Shown here: one piece after another, positions 57,235 through 64,000 of the stretch
How the letters are laid out: each line of letters opens with the position of its first letter
Position numbering within the stretch: the first letter of the stretch is position 1
Origin: Agromyces sp. S2-1-8
GTDB lineage: Bacteria; Actinomycetota; Actinomycetes; Actinomycetales; Microbacteriaceae
Reading direction: 5' to 3'
DNA length: 64,000 bases
Assembly (NCBI RefSeq): GCF_021129215.1
Contig: NZ_JAJOLP010000001.1
Coordinates: 2,790,001 to 2,854,000 of the forward strand
Position numbers and translations under genes: made by a program
Notes under the pieces: generated by a model
The model's input: only the letters and a program-made list of their open reading frames with translations
What the model was told of the DNA's origin: nothing
Database searches by the model: none

Positions 57235-57255
57235 GAACTCTGAACCCTGAACCTC
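57235..57255 (-). repeat. Triple heptamer repeat in the ftsZ leader
   Basis: Three tandem 7-base units, GAACTCT (57235-57241), GAACCCT (57242-57248) and GAACCTC (57249-57255), read here on the plus strand. They lie 17-37 bases upstream of the ftsZ ATG, just before the ribosome binding site. Confidence 0.5.
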
Positions 57256-57406
57256 TAGTCGAAGGTTAAAGTTTTGCTGAGTATGCAATTCCTGAGACGA
57301 CGGTAGGTCGCCGCGCGGGCGCGTCGAGCAAGGCGAGCCCGGCGTGTCGCGATCCGACCGTCGAGATGGTCGCCCGGGCCCCTCGCGAACCCTCCGGCGC
57401 CCCGCG
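57256..57406 (-). promoter_or_regulatory. ftsZ upstream region with AT-rich patch
   Basis: A 151-base stretch between ftsQ and the ftsZ leader. Around 57260-57290 it has an unusually AT-rich segment for this genome, containing TTGCAT and TAACCT on the minus strand, but with spacing of 14 bases that does not fit a standard promoter. The position suggests an ftsZ promoter; the exact boxes are uncertain. The rest holds no recognised feature. Confidence 0.35.
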
Positions 57407-58510
57407 TCAACCCGTGATCGGAGCCTCCGGCGACGAGACGTCGTAGCCGGGCACCGTGTCGGGCGGCGCCGCCTTCATGAGCGTCGCGAGCACGTCGGCC
57501 TTGAGACCGGAGTCGTTCGCGCCGCCCCAGACGACCGGCACCCCGCCCGCGAGCTCGAGCCGCACGTCGTCGGGAGTTTCCGCCGAGGCGCCGACGAGCT
57601 GGCTGCGGACCTCGGCGGGGAGGCTCCGCACGACCGCGGCGACGGCCTTGAAGCCCTCGGAGCCGACGCCCCCGTCGACCTCGATGAGCGGCTGCCCGTC
57701 GGGACGCTCGGCCGGCCGGTCGATGACGACCCCGGCCGCGTCCACGAGCTCGAGACCGCCGCCCTTCGCCTCGATGACGCCGACCGGCGTGCGCTCGACG
57801 ATCCGCACCACGAGCGTGCCGGGCGGGATCGTCTCGACCGAGTACGTCTCGATGAGCCGGAAGTCCGCGAGTGCCGCATGCACCTGTTCGCCCGTGATGA
57901 GGGTCAGCGGGGTGCCGAGCTGGCCGTCGAACGCGGCCGCGATCGAGTCGGCGGGGATGCGCGAGGCTCCTTCGACGCGCACCTCGCGCAACGCCATGAG
58001 CGGCGAGTACGCGCCCGCGACGATGCCGACGGTCACGGCCGCGACCGCTCCGCCCGCGATCCACCAGGTGAGCCGACGACGGCGCGACCGCTTCGTGAAC
58101 CGGCGCACCTCCTGCTTCTCGTAACGCCGGCGTTCGCGCTCGGCGGCCGCGAGTGCGCGCCTGGCCGACTTCGCATCGGCCGGCCGATCGCCGGTATGGT
58201 CCGCCGTCGCGGCAGCCGGCCCGGGTTCGACCTCGGGCGCCGCGGCGCCCGGTGCTCGGACGGCACCGCCCACGGGAATCGTCACGGAAGGTTCGACCAC
58301 GACGATCGGCTCGGTCGTGACGCGGTCGGCTGCGTCCCTCCCGCCGTAGCGGAGCGACGGACCGGCCGCGCCGGCGGGCGCGGGCGCTCGTACGGCGCCG
58401 AGCGGATCGGCTCCCGCCGCGGGGGCGTCCGCACCGCCCCGCGGCTCGGGCGCCGGCGTTCGCCTCGGGCGCCGCGGCGTGCGTCCGTCGAAGCCCTGCG
58501 GCCGCTTCAC
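57407..58510 (-). CDS. ftsQ: Cell-division protein FtsQ/DivIB
   Basis: Bitopic divisome protein of 367 residues, GTG start at 58510. A long Pro/Ala/Arg-rich cytoplasmic region (1-145) contains a basic coiled stretch (AAAERERRRYEKQEVRRFTK). A single membrane helix (about 148-168) leads to a POTRA domain (LREVRVEGASRIPADSI onward) and an FtsQ beta domain. The cytoplasmic part is longer than in E. coli but normal for actinobacteria. Confidence 0.93.
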   Translation of the reverse strand: MKRPQGFDGRTPRRPRRTPAPEPRGGADAPAAGADPLGAVRAPAPAGAAGPSLRYGGRDAADRVTTEPIVVVEPSVTIPVGGAVRAPGAAAPEVEPGPAAATADHTGDRPADAKSARRALAAAERERRRYEKQEVRRFTKRSRRRRLTWWIAGGAVAAVTVGIVAGAYSPLMALREVRVEGASRIPADSIAAAFDGQLGTPLTLITGEQVHAALADFRLIETYSVETIPPGTLVVRIVERTPVGVIEAKGGGLELVDAAGVVIDRPAERPDGQPLIEVDGGVGSEGFKAVAAVVRSLPAEVRSQLVGASAETPDDVRLELAGGVPVVWGGANDSGLKADVLATLMKAAPPDTVPGYDVSSPEAPITG

Positions 58511-58523
58511 GCGCGGCCCGCCG

Positions 58524-59924
58524 TCACCCGCGCTCCCGCTCGAGCGATCCGAGCAGCTGCGGCACGATGCGGTAGACGTCACCGCAGCCGAGGGTGATGA
58601 CGAAGTCGCCGTCGCGGGCGATCTTCGCCGTGTGGTCGGCGGCCGCCTGCCAGTCGGCGATGAACGCGACCTTCTCGGGATCGGCGAACCGCTCGCTCAC
58701 GAGTGCGCCCGTCACCCCGGGCACCGGATCCTCGCGGGCACCGTACACGTCGAGCACGACGGTCTCGTCGGCGAACTCCTCGAGCACCTCGGCGAACTCC
58801 TTCGCGAAGGCCTGGGTGCGGCTGTAGGTGTGCGGCTGGTGCACGGCGATGATGCGTCCGTCGCCGACGACGGTGCGCGCCGCGGCCAGTGCCGCCGCGA
58901 CCTCCGTCGGGTGGTGCGCGTAGTCGTCGTAGACGCTCACGCCGCCCACGGTGCCGTGGAGTTCGAAGCGGCGACCGGTGCCGGTGAAGCGGGAGATGCC
59001 CTCGAGCGCGGCGGCCGGCTCGAAGCCCAGCCCGACGAGCACGGCGAACGCGCCTGCGGCGTTGATCGCGTTGTGCTTGCCCGGGATGCGCAGCCTCGCC
59101 GCGTAGTCGACACCGTCGTAGGCGATGACGAAGGCCACCGGGCCGTCGGTCTCGATCGAGTGCACCCGCACCGAGGCATCCGCCGCCTCGCCGAACGTGA
59201 CGACGTTCGCGTGGCCGAGCCGCTCGTGCACGCGCTGCGCACCGGCGTCGTCGGAGGAGATCACGACGAACTCCGAGGCGCGGTCGGCGAAGTCGACGAA
59301 CGCCTGCTCGAACGCCTCGCGCGAGCCGTAGTGGTCGAGGTGGTCGGGATCGACGTTCGTGATGAGCGCGACGGCGGTGTCGTAGAGGAGGAACGAGCCG
59401 TCGGACTCGTCGGCCTCGACGACGAAGAGCTCGCCCTCGCCTGCGGACGACGAGACGCCCAGCCCGTCGATGACGCCGCCGTTCACGAAGCTCGGATCGG
59501 CCCCGAGCGCGAGGAGGCCGGTGACGATCATGCCGGTCGACGTGGTCTTGCCGTGGGCGCCGGCGACCGACACGAGGCGCTGGCCCGAGATCAGCCAGGC
59601 GAGCGCCTGCGAGCGGTGCAGCACGGGCAGCCCGCGCTCGAGGGCCAGCTGGTACTCGGGGTTGTCCTGCCAGAGCGCGCCGGTCACGACGACCGCCTCG
59701 GCGTCGCCGAGGTTCGCGGCGTCGTGCCCGATCGCGATCTCGGCACCGAGCTCGCGGAGCGCGGCGATGTTCGCCGAGTCGCGCACGTCGGAGCCGGTCA
59801 CCCGATGGCCGGCACCGATGAACAGGCGCGCGATGCCGCTCATGCCGGACCCCCCGATGCCGACGAAGTGCACGGCGCCGAGCTCGGCGGGGATCTGGAT
59901 CGAGAGATCGGGCTTGATGGTCAC
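58524..59924 (-). CDS. murC: UDP-N-acetylmuramate-L-alanine ligase
   Basis: ATP-dependent ligase of 466 residues adding L-Ala to UDP-MurNAc. The N-terminal Rossmann motif is [17 protein letters not shown], the ATP-binding P-loop [13 protein letters not shown], and substrate-binding DESDGSF and [14 protein letters not shown] are present. It lies 93 bp after murG and 13 bp before ftsQ. Confidence 0.97.
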   Translation of the reverse strand: MTIKPDLSIQIPAELGAVHFVGIGGSGMSGIARLFIGAGHRVTGSDVRDSANIAALRELGAEIAIGHDAANLGDAEAVVVTGALWQDNPEYQLALERGLPVLHRSQALAWLISGQRLVSVAGAHGKTTSTGMIVTGLLALGADPSFVNGGVIDGLGVSSSAGEGELFVVEADESDGSFLLYDTAVALITNVDPDHLDHYGSREAFEQAFVDFADRASEFVVISSDDAGAQRVHERLGHANVVTFGEAADASVRVHSIETDGPVAFVIAYDGVDYAARLRIPGKHNAINAAGAFAVLVGLGFEPAAALEGISRFTGTGRRFELHGTVGGVSVYDDYAHHPTEVAAALAAARTVVGDGRIIAVHQPHTYSRTQAFAKEFAEVLEEFADETVVLDVYGAREDPVPGVTGALVSERFADPEKVAFIADWQAAADHTAKIARDGDFVITLGCGDVYRIVPQLLGSLERERG

Positions 59925-60017
59925 GTTCGGGCGCTCTTCCTCGGTGCGGTCGGGGTCGTCGGTGCGCCGGCGGGCGCGTTCGGGGCGGGTGGTTCCGCTG
60001 CTTCCACGTTACGCGTC

Positions 60018-61109
60018 TCAGGCGCGGCCCGCGGCTCCCCCGCCGAGCGCGCGGTCGACGAGGGCGACCATGCGGTCGGTGCCGTCGGCGACGCCCGCCG
60101 TCGCCGCGGCCGATGCCATCGCGGCGACGCGTTCGCGGTCGGCGAGCAGCGGCACGAGCTCGGCGGCCACCCACTCGGGAAGGAACCGGGCGTCGTCGAC
60201 GAGGATTCCGCCACCGGCCGCGACGACGCCCGCGGCGTTGAACCGCTGCTCGCCGTTGCCGACGGGGTACGGCACGTACACGGCGGGGATGCCGAGGGCC
60301 GAGAGCTCGCTCACGGTCGCCGCGCCCGCTCGGGATACCGCGAGGTCGGCGAGGGCGAGGGCGAGGTCCATGCGGTCGGCGTACTCGACCATCCGGTAGC
60401 CGGCGACACCGGGATCGTCGACCTCGGAAGTCGCGCCCGTGATGTGCAGCACCTGCCAGCCGGCACCGGTGATCGCCTCGGCACTGTCGACCATCGTGCG
60501 ATTGATGCGACGTGCGCCGAGCGAACCACCGGTCGCGAGGAGCACGGGCTTCGACGCGTCGAGTCCGAAGAACCCCGCGGCCTCGCCTCGGAGCGCAGCG
60601 CGATCGAGCGTCTCGATCTCGCGGCGGAGCGGCATGCCGACGACCTCGGCGCCGGGCAGCGGCGTGCCCTCGAACGCGACGCCGACGGCATCCGCGCGGC
60701 GGGCGCCGAGCCGGTTCGCGAGGCCCGGCTTCGCGTTCGCCTCGTGCACCGCGACCGGGACGCCGGCACGTCGCGCAGCGATGTAGGCGGGAGTCGAGAC
60801 GTACCCGCCGAAGCCGACGACGACGTCGACACCACGACCGGCGATGATGCCCGAGACATCCGAGATCGAACGACGGAACCGCGCCGGGAACGCGGCGGCG
60901 GCACGGTTCGGCCGCCGCGGGAAGGGGACCTTCGCGATCGTGAGCAACTCGTAGCCGCGAGCCGGCACGAGCCTCGCCTCGAGCCCCTCGGCCGTGCCGA
61001 GCACGAGCACCTCGGCGTCGGGATCGCGCTCGCGCAGGCGATCGGCGACGGCGAGCAGGGGGTTCACGTGGCCGGCGGTTCCGCCGCCGGCGAGCAGGTA
61101 GACGGTCAT
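60018..61109 (-). CDS. murG: Lipid II glycosyltransferase MurG
   Basis: A 363-residue peripheral membrane glycosyltransferase that adds GlcNAc to lipid I. N-terminal LLAGGGTAGHVNPLLAVAD, the middle GFGGYVSTPAYIAA and VHEANAKPGLANR, and C-terminal GGSLGARRIN and SRAGAATVSEL are all conserved. The ATG overlaps the ftsW stop (ATGA). Confidence 0.97.
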   Translation of the reverse strand: MTVYLLAGGGTAGHVNPLLAVADRLRERDPDAEVLVLGTAEGLEARLVPARGYELLTIAKVPFPRRPNRAAAAFPARFRRSISDVSGIIAGRGVDVVVGFGGYVSTPAYIAARRAGVPVAVHEANAKPGLANRLGARRADAVGVAFEGTPLPGAEVVGMPLRREIETLDRAALRGEAAGFFGLDASKPVLLATGGSLGARRINRTMVDSAEAITGAGWQVLHITGATSEVDDPGVAGYRMVEYADRMDLALALADLAVSRAGAATVSELSALGIPAVYVPYPVGNGEQRFNAAGVVAAGGGILVDDARFLPEWVAAELVPLLADRERVAAMASAAATAGVADGTDRMVALVDRALGGGAAGRA

Positions 61110-62374
61110 CGCGCGGCTCGCTCCGCCGCACGGGCCCTTCGCGCCGCCGAACGGGCGGCGAGGCGGGCGGATGCCTCGGGCGTCCGCGCGACCGACAGGA
61201 CGACGCCGATCGCGACGAGGGTCGTGAGCAGGGCGGTGCCTCCCGCGGAGACGAGCGGCAGCGGGACACCGAGGACGGGGAAGACTCCGAGCACGACACC
61301 GATATTGACACAGGCTTGGCCGATCACCCACACCATGACCGCCGCCGTGGCCGCCCGGCCGAACGGCGTGCCCGCGCCGCGGAACACCCGCGCGAAGGCG
61401 ATCGCGAGCAGTACGAACAGGCCGATCACGACGATCGCGCCGATGAGGCCGAGCTCCTCGCCGATGATCGCGAAGATGAAGTCGTTGTCGGCTGCCGGCA
61501 GCCACGACCACTTCGCCGCAGAGTTCCCGAGGCCGACGCCGAAGATGCCGCCGTTCGCGAGGGCGAAGGTACCGTGCTGGATCTGCCAGCAGTCGTTGAC
61601 CGCGTCGCCCGTGCCGCCGGCCTCGCAGTTCGCGTCGAGGAACGAGGTGATGCGGCGCATGCGGCTCTCGCTCGAGAACGCGACGATCACGAACCCGACG
61701 ACGGCGATGATGATCGGCGGCAGGAGCAACCGGAGCCGCACCCCGATGAGGAAGAGCGCGCCGAGCAGCATCGCGCCCATGATCATGACGGTGCCGAGGT
61801 CGCCGCCGAGGAGCACGAGCCCGATCGCACCGCCGCCGACGAGCAGGATCGGCAGGATGCCGTGCGTGAAGTCGTCGAGCCGGTCCTGCTTCTTCGTGAC
61901 CATGAGCCCGAGCCAGATGACCAGGGCGACCTTGATGAACTCCGACGGCTGGAACTGCACGGGGCCGATCGCGAGCCAGTTCGTGTTGCCGCCGACCTCG
62001 ATGCCCATCGGGGTCGCCACGACGAGCAGCTGCGGGATGCAGGTGACGATGAGCGCCGGCCAGGCGACGCGCATCCAGAATCGCTCTGGCAGCCGGCTCG
62101 CGATGAGCATGGCTGGGATGCCGATGACGGCGAACACGCCCTGTCGCACCGCCTGGTCGAGGAGGCCGCCGTCTTCGAGGTACGACTCGACGAGCGAGGA
62201 GGAGAGCACCATGACGAGGCCGAGCACGACCAGGAAGAGGGTCGTGCCGAGCAGCAGGAAGTAGTCGGCCGACTCGGCGCGGAACAACCGCCCCAGGCGG
62301 ATCCGCGCCGCCGAGACGCCCTGCTGGGCGGGCTCAGCCTTCTGCGGGCGGCTCGTGCGGGGCGGAGTCGCCAT
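61106..62374 (-). CDS. ftsW: Peptidoglycan glycosyltransferase FtsW
   Basis: SEDS-family polymerase of 422 residues with about ten membrane helices. Typical are NTNWLAIGPVQFQPSEFIKVALV, the extracellular loop with the Asp of GGDLGTV, and GVFPVLGVPLPLVSAGGTALL. The C-terminal tail is rich in Arg/Ala. The ATG at 62374 follows GGGAGGTGAGG and overlaps murD by 41 bp, the longest overlap in the window. Confidence 0.96.
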   Translation of the reverse strand: MATPPRTSRPQKAEPAQQGVSAARIRLGRLFRAESADYFLLLGTTLFLVVLGLVMVLSSSLVESYLEDGGLLDQAVRQGVFAVIGIPAMLIASRLPERFWMRVAWPALIVTCIPQLLVVATPMGIEVGGNTNWLAIGPVQFQPSEFIKVALVIWLGLMVTKKQDRLDDFTHGILPILLVGGGAIGLVLLGGDLGTVMIMGAMLLGALFLIGVRLRLLLPPIIIAVVGFVIVAFSSESRMRRITSFLDANCEAGGTGDAVNDCWQIQHGTFALANGGIFGVGLGNSAAKWSWLPAADNDFIFAIIGEELGLIGAIVVIGLFVLLAIAFARVFRGAGTPFGRAATAAVMVWVIGQACVNIGVVLGVFPVLGVPLPLVSAGGTALLTTLVAIGVVLSVARTPEASARLAARSAARRARAAERAAR

Positions 62375-63890
62375 CCGCCTCACCTCCCAGCATCGCTCTG
62401 ACCGCTTCGTGGAACCGCCGGCCGCGATCGCCGTAGTCGGCGAACTGGTCCATGGACGCCGCCGCGGGCGCGAGGAGCACGGTGTCCCCGTCCTCGGCGA
62501 CCGCCGCAGCCAGTGCGACCGCATCGGGCATCACCTGCTCAGTGTCGTCGGCGACGACCTCGAAGAGCGGCAGTTGCGGCGCGTGTCGCCGGAACGCATC
62601 GACGAGCTCGGCGCGATCGCGACCGATGACGACCGCGGCGCGCAGCCGGCCGACGTGCGCTGCGACGAGCGAGTCGGCGTCGACGCCCTTGAGCAGGCCG
62701 CCCACGATCCAGACGACCCGGCCGAAGGCCTTCAGGGATGCCTCGGCGGCATGCGGATTCGTCGCCTTCGAGTCGTCGATCCAGCGGATGCCACCGGCGA
62801 CGGCGACGGTCTCGATGCGGTGGGCGTCGAGCCGGAACTCGGCGAGTGCGTCGTGGATCACACCGACCGGGACCCCGTGGGAACGCGCGAGCGCGGAGGC
62901 GGCGAGGATGTTGGCGACGACGTGCGGCGCGGCCAGCCCGCGCGGCTCGAGCTCGTCGAGGGTCGTGAGCTCGAGGGCGGCCGTACGCCGGTCATCGAGG
63001 AACGCCCGATCGCACAGGATCCCGTCGACGACGCCGAAGTCGCTCGGTCCGGGCACGTCGAGCCCGAAGCCGATGGCGCGGGCGCCCTCCTCGACCTCGG
63101 CGTCCTCGACCATGCGCAGGGTCGCCTCGTCGGCGCGGTTGTAGACGCACGCGACCTTCGTGTTCTCGTAGACCTTCGCCTTCGCAGCGCGGTAGGCCTC
63201 GAACGAGCCGTGCCAGTCGAGGTGGTCGTCGGCGAGGTTGAGCACGACGCTCGCCCACGGGTGCACGGCGCCGGGACCCGTGGTCGGCAACGTGTGCAGC
63301 TGGTAGCTCGACAGCTCGACGACGAGCACGTCGAAGCCCGCCGGGTCGCGCACGGCGTCGAGCACGGGCACGCCGATGTTGCCGCACGGCGCCGCGCGCA
63401 GGCCGTTCGCCGCGAGGAACGTCGCAGTCATCTGGACGGTCGTGGTCTTGCCGTTGGTGCCGGTCACGAGGATCCACTCGGCCGCGTTCACCTTGTCGCG
63501 CACCCGCCAGGCCAGCTCGATGTCGCCCCATACCGCCACGCCCTCGCTCCCCGCCCATCCGAGGACGGCATGGTCGGGATGGAATCCCGGTGAGGCGACC
63601 ACGACGTCGGGGGCGAACGCGACGAGCTCGTCGGGCACCGCGTCGAGCGGGTGCCGCACGAGCCGCGCGCCGATGACGTCGAGGATCCGCGCGCGGTCGT
63701 CGTCGACGTCGGGGGCGAGGACGAGCACCTCGGCGCCGAGCTCCGTCAGTGTGTCGGCGACGGCGAAACCCGTCACGCCGACGCCGAGCACGGCGACACG
63801 GAGACCACGCCAGTCGGCGTTCCAGCTCGTCAGCGTGTCGAGGCGGTTCGCGGCGCGGCCCGGGTCATCCGCCGTCAACGCTGCAGCCAC
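62334..63890 (-). CDS. murD: UDP-N-acetylmuramoyl-L-alanine-D-glutamate ligase
   Basis: ATP-dependent ligase of 518 residues from GTG at 63890. The Rossmann start is [19 protein letters not shown], the P-loop [33 protein letters not shown] and [16 protein letters not shown] are typical. The start overlaps the mraY stop by 16 bp. An N-terminal extension of about 28 residues precedes the family start. Confidence 0.96.
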   Translation of the reverse strand: MAAALTADDPGRAANRLDTLTSWNADWRGLRVAVLGVGVTGFAVADTLTELGAEVLVLAPDVDDDRARILDVIGARLVRHPLDAVPDELVAFAPDVVVASPGFHPDHAVLGWAGSEGVAVWGDIELAWRVRDKVNAAEWILVTGTNGKTTTVQMTATFLAANGLRAAPCGNIGVPVLDAVRDPAGFDVLVVELSSYQLHTLPTTGPGAVHPWASVVLNLADDHLDWHGSFEAYRAAKAKVYENTKVACVYNRADEATLRMVEDAEVEEGARAIGFGLDVPGPSDFGVVDGILCDRAFLDDRRTAALELTTLDELEPRGLAAPHVVANILAASALARSHGVPVGVIHDALAEFRLDAHRIETVAVAGGIRWIDDSKATNPHAAEASLKAFGRVVWIVGGLLKGVDADSLVAAHVGRLRAAVVIGRDRAELVDAFRRHAPQLPLFEVVADDTEQVMPDAVALAAAVAEDGDTVLLAPAAASMDQFADYGDRGRRFHEAVRAMLGGEADGDSAPHEPPAEG

Positions 63891-64000
63891 TCGAAGTAGA
63901 ACGCGCCCACGCCGGCGGCCACGAAGAGTCCGGCGATGATCCAGAAGCGCACGACGATCGTGACCTCGGCCCAGCCCTTGAGCTCGAAGTGGTGATGGAT
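63875..64000 (-). CDS. mraY: Phospho-MurNAc-pentapeptide transferase, C-terminal end only
   Basis: Only the last 41 codons are inside the window; the gene continues off the right edge. The segment [19 protein letters not shown] is the conserved MraY C-terminal active-site motif (HHHFE), followed by the last membrane helix and the end YFEWLQR. MraY makes lipid I on the inner membrane face. It precedes murD in the dcw cluster. Confidence 0.95.
   Translation of the reverse strand: MHHHFELKGWAEVTIVVRFWIIAGLFVAAGVGAFYFEWLQR

Noticed and set aside
58479-62264. 1261-codon plus-strand open frame opposite murC, murG and ftsW
   Set aside because: Shadow of the dcw genes on the other strand; no family similarity seen.

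Overview
The window is 64 kb of very GC-rich DNA (roughly 70 percent by eye) with dense, mostly minus-strand genes. GTG and TTG starts are frequent, and several genes appear to be leaderless, with a TANNNT box 6-9 bases before the start codon. Gene content and order (Wag31/DivIVA-SepF-FtsZ-dcw cluster, hrcA-dnaJ2-rsmE-HIT-phoH-ybeY-era, comEA-comEC-holA beside rpsT, NarL-type two-component pairs) point to an actinobacterium of the Microbacteriaceae, possibly Agromyces or a close relative. The genus is inference. No rRNA, tRNA, CRISPR array, insertion sequence or prophage was seen, and no gap without a gene exceeds 300 bases.

Layout. 1-1547: 3'-truncated leuA behind a leucine-rich leader peptide and hairpin. 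1692-5796: a sensor kinase, its NarL-type regulator and an ABC exporter (ATPase plus FtsX-like permease), with a 20-bp perfect palindrome before the ATPase gene and a related half-site before the kinase. 5925-13054: an eight-gene operon starting at a perfect CIRCE element (hrcA, dnaJ, rsmE, HIT, phoH, ybeY, CNNM/CorC, era). 13186-14087: two tandem DUF4870 membrane proteins. 14133-17930: lepA-DUF1990-hemW. 18008-20636: a second two-component pair coupled to an alpha/beta hydrolase. 20815-22608: guanine deaminase, then rpsT. 22853-27034: comEA-comEC-holA. 27204-30763: an orphan DUF3626 gene and leuS. 30851-38104: cydA-cydB-cydD-cydC followed after 3 bp by pabB. 38216-39567: divergent BlaI-type repressor and M56 peptidase, with two tandem operator-like repeats facing cydA. 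39602-40390: DedA. 40413-44329: a TetR regulator and an OpuC-type osmoprotectant ABC operon, divergent from an App1-like phosphatase (44431-45489). 45524-48429: hisD, nrdR, pyrD. 48477-63890 and off the right edge: the cell-envelope and division block mraY-murD-ftsW-murG-murC-ftsQ, ftsZ-yggS-sepF-yggT-divIVA-lspA-rluD, then dnaE.

How the genes work together. The right half is the peptidoglycan precursor and divisome block, in which transcription passes from mraY toward ftsZ, sepF and the polar scaffold DivIVA. The left half is protein quality control and ribosome maturation under HrcA/CIRCE. Between these lie respiration (cytochrome bd and its CydDC exporter), osmoprotection, competence-type DNA uptake and signalling modules.

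Most protein families here are well known. The least explained signals are at the DNA level: a 9-mer, GGATGCCTC or its complement, found at least 20 times and split 10/10 between strands; the operator palindromes of the kinase-ABC module; the BlaI-type operators between the repressor and the cyd operon; and a palindrome filling the -35/-10 spacer of the tetR promoter.
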